In this document: positions 60,584 through 64,000 of the stretch, one piece after another
Numbering within the stretch: position 1 is the first letter of the stretch
How the letters are laid out: each line of letters starts with the position of its first letter
Translations under genes and position numbers: made by a program
DNA from: DAOTXR01 sp034435375
GTDB taxonomy: Bacteria > Chloroflexota > Anaerolineae > Aggregatilineales > UBA3940
Assembly: GCA_034435375.1 (NCBI GenBank)
Contig: DAOTXR010000037.1
Location: 1 to 64,000, forward strand
DNA: 64,000 nucleotides
Direction: 5' to 3'
Notes under the pieces: generated by a model
The model's input: only the letters and a program-made list of their open reading frames with translations
Database searches by the model: none
What the model was told of the DNA's origin: nothing

Positions 60584-62920
60584 ATGCATCTTGGACACAC
60601 AGGCGGCTTACGCCGAGCACTGATCGTGGCCATGTCCCTGCTGACATGGCTGGTGGTGTTCCCTTGGGGTCCTCCTCGATTCCCCCACGCCTCGGCGCAG
60701 ACTTCCTCACCGATCGGTGACTTCTACGGCCTAAACTTTGTTGCGCCTTCCGAACCCTGGCTGACCCTGGCTGTTCAGAGCGGCGCACAGGTGGTACGTT
60801 GGCAATTCAACTGGCGCGACCACGAGCCATCTCCCGGCAACTGGGACTGGTCATACTCAGACAGGGCTATCGAGGCCTGGAACCAGGCAGGTCTGAAGGT
60901 GCATGCCATCCTGCACAACCCGCCTGACTTCGCGTTGGCCCATCCTGGGGCGGGACTGATGCCCGTCAACTTCAGCCTGCCCTGGGATCACCCCAGCAAT
61001 GGTTGGGGCCGTTATTGCCACGAGTTTGCCGCGCGTTACCGGGGCCGGATCGCCAGCTACGAGGTGTGGAACGAACCTGATCTTGACATCTATTGGGAAG
61101 GCTCAGCTCAGGAGTACTTTGCGCTGATGCGCACCTGCTATGTGGCAATCAAGGCGGCTGATCCCAATACGCCGGTGGCCATGGCCGGGATGGCCCTGCT
61201 GATTGAGCCAGACTTTTTCCCAGAGGTAGTGCGTCTAGCCCATGATGATCCGGAGGGCGCTCGTCACAGCTATTACTTCGATGCCGCTAACATCCACATG
61301 TACGCCGACCCAGAACTGGTGTATAGCCTGACAGTCCAGACACGGGATGTGCTCAAACGTTACGGCATGGAGGGCAAGCCGGTCTGGATCACCGAGACCA
61401 ATATTCCCCTACGCGGTGCAGGCATCGCCCCCAATTACCCCAGCTGGCGCTACGCCACGCAGGACGAGGCTGGTTGGTTCGTCCTGCAGGCGATCAGCAA
61501 CGCTTACACAGCCGGCGCCAGCCGCATCATGTTCTTTCGGTTGGCCGATGACAACATGGAGGAGGCCTTCGGCTTGGTGGCGGGGGATGGCACGCCGCGC
61601 CCTGCCTACCGTGCTCTTCAGCTTGCCACTGACCTAATGGCCGATATCACCAGTGCACAGCGTGAGATCCGCAGTGGGGTGGTGATCAGCACACTGCGCC
61701 GCGCCGACGGGGCACGGATCGTCACGATGTACTCCGTGGCAGGCCGCACCGTTGACTTGACCGTCCGGGCCGAGCAGTCCGCTGGAGTCTTGATCAACGC
61801 CGTGGGCGGCCACTCGGCCATTGAGCCGGATGCACGCGGCTACTACACCGTGAGTCTGCTGCCTGCCCGTGGGCGCGACTTCAGCAAGCCTGAAGACTAC
61901 TCAGTGGGCGGTCCTCCGTTAATTATCGTCGAGTACGACCGCGACGGCCCCACGGCTCAGCTTGTGGCCACACAGTTGCCTCAGAATAAGGCCCAGGTCC
62001 GCTTGCGCTGGCAGGGGGACGACGGTCCGCATGGCACTGGCGTCGCTACCTACGATGTGGAGATGAGCCTCGACGGCGGCTCCTGGCAGATGATTGCAGC
62101 CCGGACAGCCGAACAGAACCTGACCTACGATCTGCCGGGCGGGGGCGTGTTCACGTTTCGGGTGAGGGCCACAGACAAGGCCGGCAATGTGGGGCCATAT
62201 TCGTCGGTGGCAACAGTACGGCTGTTCGCTACGCTGTCGGCCCAGGTGGTTGATCTGCGCGGACAGCCAGTACCCTACGCCCGTGTTGAGCTGAGCGATG
62301 GATCACTGCACGATGCCGACGCGGCGGGCATCGTTCGCATCGAGTTCAGCCAGGCCGGCGTGGTCTCCATTGCCCGTGTGGAGGGATCGGCCCAGGGGCT
62401 GGGTACCCCGCCACCGGTCGAGGTTGCGCTAGGGCAGGACACTACAGCCCTGTGGACACTGATACCGCAGCCCAACCTGATCCCCAACAGCACCTTCGAG
62501 CGGGGGTTAGAAGGCTGGAGCGTCTCTTCGGCTGGCGATGTGCAGGCTGTTGACCTGCAGACGGATCGCGGCAGCGTGCTGCGCCTCAGGGGCGGTCGGC
62601 GTGCCTGGGGGCCGCCTTCTGCCTCGACGGCGATCGTCATCCCACGCGATATGAGCCAAGCCGTGCTTCATTTTGCCTACCGTTTGCCGGTGGCCGAGCG
62701 AGTCCTGCGGCTGCGGGCTATCACGAGAGCAGGCCAGCAAACCTTGTGGCACACTCAGGAACCCACGCTGGATTTTGCCGACGTACTGATTGAAGTGGGC
62801 GCACTGGCAGGCCAGCGCGTGGAGCTGCGTTTTGAACTGTGGAGCACCAAAGACAGCGGGGACGGCATCGCCGAGATCGATGACGTGATCCTGGGAAATG
62901 TGCCAATACTGTCCAACTAG
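60584..62920 (+). CDS. Large secreted clan-A glycoside hydrolase with accessory domains
   Basis: A 778-residue exported protein with a signal sequence ending near HASAQ (about residue 39). The catalytic TIM barrel (about 45-350) has VVRWQFNWRDHEPSPGNWDW, the acid/base Glu163 in YEVWNEPDLD and the nucleophile Glu270 in VWITETNIP, as in GH39/GH5-type enzymes. Then follow a beta domain, a fibronectin-III-like domain (about 450-545), a carboxypeptidase-regulatory-like domain (VVDLRGQPVPYARVEL) and a C-terminal carbohydrate-binding-like domain starting PNSTFERGLEGW (about 635-778). No anchor is seen. Substrate not predictable. Confidence 0.82.
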   Translation: MHLGHTGGLRRALIVAMSLLTWLVVFPWGPPRFPHASAQTSSPIGDFYGLNFVAPSEPWLTLAVQSGAQVVRWQFNWRDHEPSPGNWDWSYSDRAIEAWNQAGLKVHAILHNPPDFALAHPGAGLMPVNFSLPWDHPSNGWGRYCHEFAARYRGRIASYEVWNEPDLDIYWEGSAQEYFALMRTCYVAIKAADPNTPVAMAGMALLIEPDFFPEVVRLAHDDPEGARHSYYFDAANIHMYADPELVYSLTVQTRDVLKRYGMEGKPVWITETNIPLRGAGIAPNYPSWRYATQDEAGWFVLQAISNAYTAGASRIMFFRLADDNMEEAFGLVAGDGTPRPAYRALQLATDLMADITSAQREIRSGVVISTLRRADGARIVTMYSVAGRTVDLTVRAEQSAGVLINAVGGHSAIEPDARGYYTVSLLPARGRDFSKPEDYSVGGPPLIIVEYDRDGPTAQLVATQLPQNKAQVRLRWQGDDGPHGTGVATYDVEMSLDGGSWQMIAARTAEQNLTYDLPGGGVFTFRVRATDKAGNVGPYSSVATVRLFATLSAQVVDLRGQPVPYARVELSDGSLHDADAAGIVRIEFSQAGVVSIARVEGSAQGLGTPPPVEVALGQDTTALWTLIPQPNLIPNSTFERGLEGWSVSSAGDVQAVDLQTDRGSVLRLRGGRRAWGPPSASTAIVIPRDMSQAVLHFAYRLPVAERVLRLRAITRAGQQTLWHTQEPTLDFADVLIEVGALAGQRVELRFELWSTKDSGDGIAEIDDVILGNVPILSN

Positions 62921-63041
62921 AGCCGGCAAATCTGAGAAAGGTGAGCTGCCGAGCAGCTTCCTTCGGTCAATGGCAGGGCCGGACCAGCATCCACTGAATA
63001 AACTGGTTTTCCAGCCCCTGAACAGACACTCAGACATACTT

Positions 63042-63071
63042 CATCAGGGCACCCTGACAGGTGCCCTGATG
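63042..63071. terminator. Perfect hairpin between convergent genes
   Basis: CATCAGGGCACC and GGTGCCCTGATG form a perfect 12-bp stem with loop CTGACA. It lies between the convergent glycoside hydrolase and UbiA genes and probably terminates both transcripts, although no T-tract is present. Confidence 0.7.
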
Positions 63072-63101
63072 CTATCCGACCCCGTGAAGCGGAGAGGCAC
63101 A

Positions 63102-64000
63102 TCACAAAAGGTTGATGGTGATCGGGAAGATGGCGTGCAGGATCAGCCCCAGAATGAACGTACCACCCGCCAGCCGGGTGAAACGAAAGGCAATCGAGAC
63201 GAACCACAGCGGCCACACCGGATAATTCTCCGGCGGCTCGGCTGGCTTGGGTGACGAGTACAGCTTCAGGGTCTCGATCAGCATCGGCACTGAGAGCAGC
63301 ACCAGCCCTAGCCACACGCTCAGGTACCCGGCCAGCACCAGCACCAGCACCACCGGGTAGAAGAAAATGAACAAAGCCTGGTTCAGGCGCAGTGCAGCTT
63401 TCTCGCCAATGATCACAGGCAGCGTATGGATACCTCTTGGAGAGTCCTGCGGAAGCTTGTCGATGTGCTTGCCGATCAGCACCGTCGTTACCAGAATGGC
63501 ATATGGCAACGTAGCAACCAGCGCCCACATCGGAATTTCCCCTGACGCGGCATAGTACGTGCCGCCAATCATCAAGGGCCCCCATACCAGCAGGACACCT
63601 AACTCGCCCAGCCCCATGCGCTTGAGGCGGATCGGCGGTGCGGTGTAGAACACACTGATAAACAATCCGGCCAGCGCAAACGCAATCACGAGCGGCCCGC
63701 GCATGATTGCCAGGAAGATCAAAATTCCCAGGTCGATCACGTTGATGATCAGGATGGCTGCCCACATCTCGCGTTTGCTTGACATCCCAGACAGGATCGG
63801 ATGAGGCGCATACTGGGCACGAGCGTAATCCTCCGACGAGTCCAGGCCAGACGCCAGATCAAAGTAGTCGTTGAGCAGGTTGTTGGAAGCATGGGCCAGC
63901 ACAATGCCGAACACGGAAAGGATGAAGTAGAGCCAGTTGAAGCCTGGAGACTGGATCGCTAACAGCCCACCGATGAGGCCAGACGTAAGCGTCATCGAAA
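63102..64000 (-). CDS. UbiA-family prenyltransferase (MenA-like), 5' end outside window
   Basis: At least 298 residues of a polytopic prenyltransferase. The first Asp-rich motif is NDYFDLASGLDSS and the second is IGKHIDKLPQDSPRG; both bind Mg-prenyl-diphosphate. About eight helices are visible. MenA/UbiA enzymes attach a polyprenyl chain to a quinone or related ring in the membrane. An ATG occurs at 63995, but the family normally has 20-40 more residues before this point (including helix 1 start), and the frame stays open to the window edge, so I treat the gene as partial. Confidence 0.82.
   Translation of the reverse strand, partial: SMTLTSGLIGGLLAIQSPGFNWLYFILSVFGIVLAHASNNLLNDYFDLASGLDSSEDYARAQYAPHPILSGMSSKREMWAAILIINVIDLGILIFLAIMRGPLVIAFALAGLFISVFYTAPPIRLKRMGLGELGVLLVWGPLMIGGTYYAASGEIPMWALVATLPYAILVTTVLIGKHIDKLPQDSPRGIHTLPVIIGEKAALRLNQALFIFFYPVVLVLVLAGYLSVWLGLVLLSVPMLIETLKLYSSPKPAEPPENYPVWPLWFVSIAFRFTRLAGGTFILGLILHAIFPITINLL

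Noticed and set aside
1..64000. tRNA, rRNA or CRISPR arrays
   Set aside because: Scanning by eye for T-loop motifs, rRNA signatures and regularly spaced direct repeats found none; GGTTCGA matches lie inside coding regions.

Overview
The window is a GC-rich bacterial chromosome segment, gene-dense on both strands. The gene set suggests a heterotroph of the Chloroflexota, probably Anaerolineae-like: a bacterial Elp3, FHA-linked Ser/Thr kinases, many sugar ABC systems with secreted glycoside hydrolases, NfeD, a beta-CASP nuclease, and histidine kinases of the 'SHDFRTPLS' type. This assignment is inference from gene content; no rRNA, tRNA or other phylogenetic marker RNA was recognised.

Layout. 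0-3.4 kb: the tail of an insertion sequence, RNase D and a beta-CASP nuclease. 3.4-7.5 kb: a cell-surface acylation module (two SGNH proteins, an MBOAT acyltransferase and a one-helix protein) whose first gene shares its start tetranucleotide with a divergent lipoprotein gene. 7.6-14.8 kb: an amino-sugar/tagatose-type catabolic locus (SIS isomerase, ROK kinase, sugar ABC importer) divergent from a GatZ/KbaZ-like gene, with a strong palindromic operator between. 14.8-21.6 kb: housekeeping genes (Elp3, BirA, ProRS, cysteine desulfurase, an FHA-tailed Ser/Thr kinase). 21.7-25.6 kb: a beta-oxidation operon (FadN-type and FadA-type) with a TetR-like palindrome and tandem leader hairpins. 25.7-30.2 kb: TspO-like and NfeD-like membrane proteins and signalling proteins, one of them a receiver lacking its phospho-acceptor Asp.

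30.7-38.6 kb looks like an inserted block: secreted hydrolases, DUF3592-type membrane proteins and lipoproteins, punctuated by four related CCCGAAG-type hairpins and bordered on the right by an IS1-like remnant. Next come a histidine kinase without its phospho-acceptor His and a kinase-WD40 gene collapsed by an internal deletion.

41.4-54.1 kb is the most interesting region. It is one long minus-strand locus: LacI regulator, AglE/F/G-type alpha-glucoside importer, trehalose-synthase-like GH13, a fragment of a GH13_18 phosphorylase, a GH63 hydrolase, a GT4 glycosyltransferase, a universal-stress-protein/glucosyl-3-phosphoglycerate synthase fusion, and a histidine phosphatase. The last four genes overlap by ATGA or a few bases. 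Together they suggest uptake, synthesis and turnover of glucosylglycerate and trehalose-like solutes. The AglG-type permease carries an inserted c-type cytochrome domain (CAECH) in its first extracytoplasmic loop, an architecture I do not recognise as described.

54.2-58.6 kb is a graveyard of decayed genes: an IS6-like tail, a 5'-truncated membrane protein, two IS1-like heads and a broken phosphatase paralogue. They surround an intact ArsB/SLC13-type transporter paired with a universal stress protein. 58.7-64 kb holds membrane proteins, a TauE-like exporter, a large secreted clan-A glycoside hydrolase, and a UbiA prenyltransferase running off the window end.
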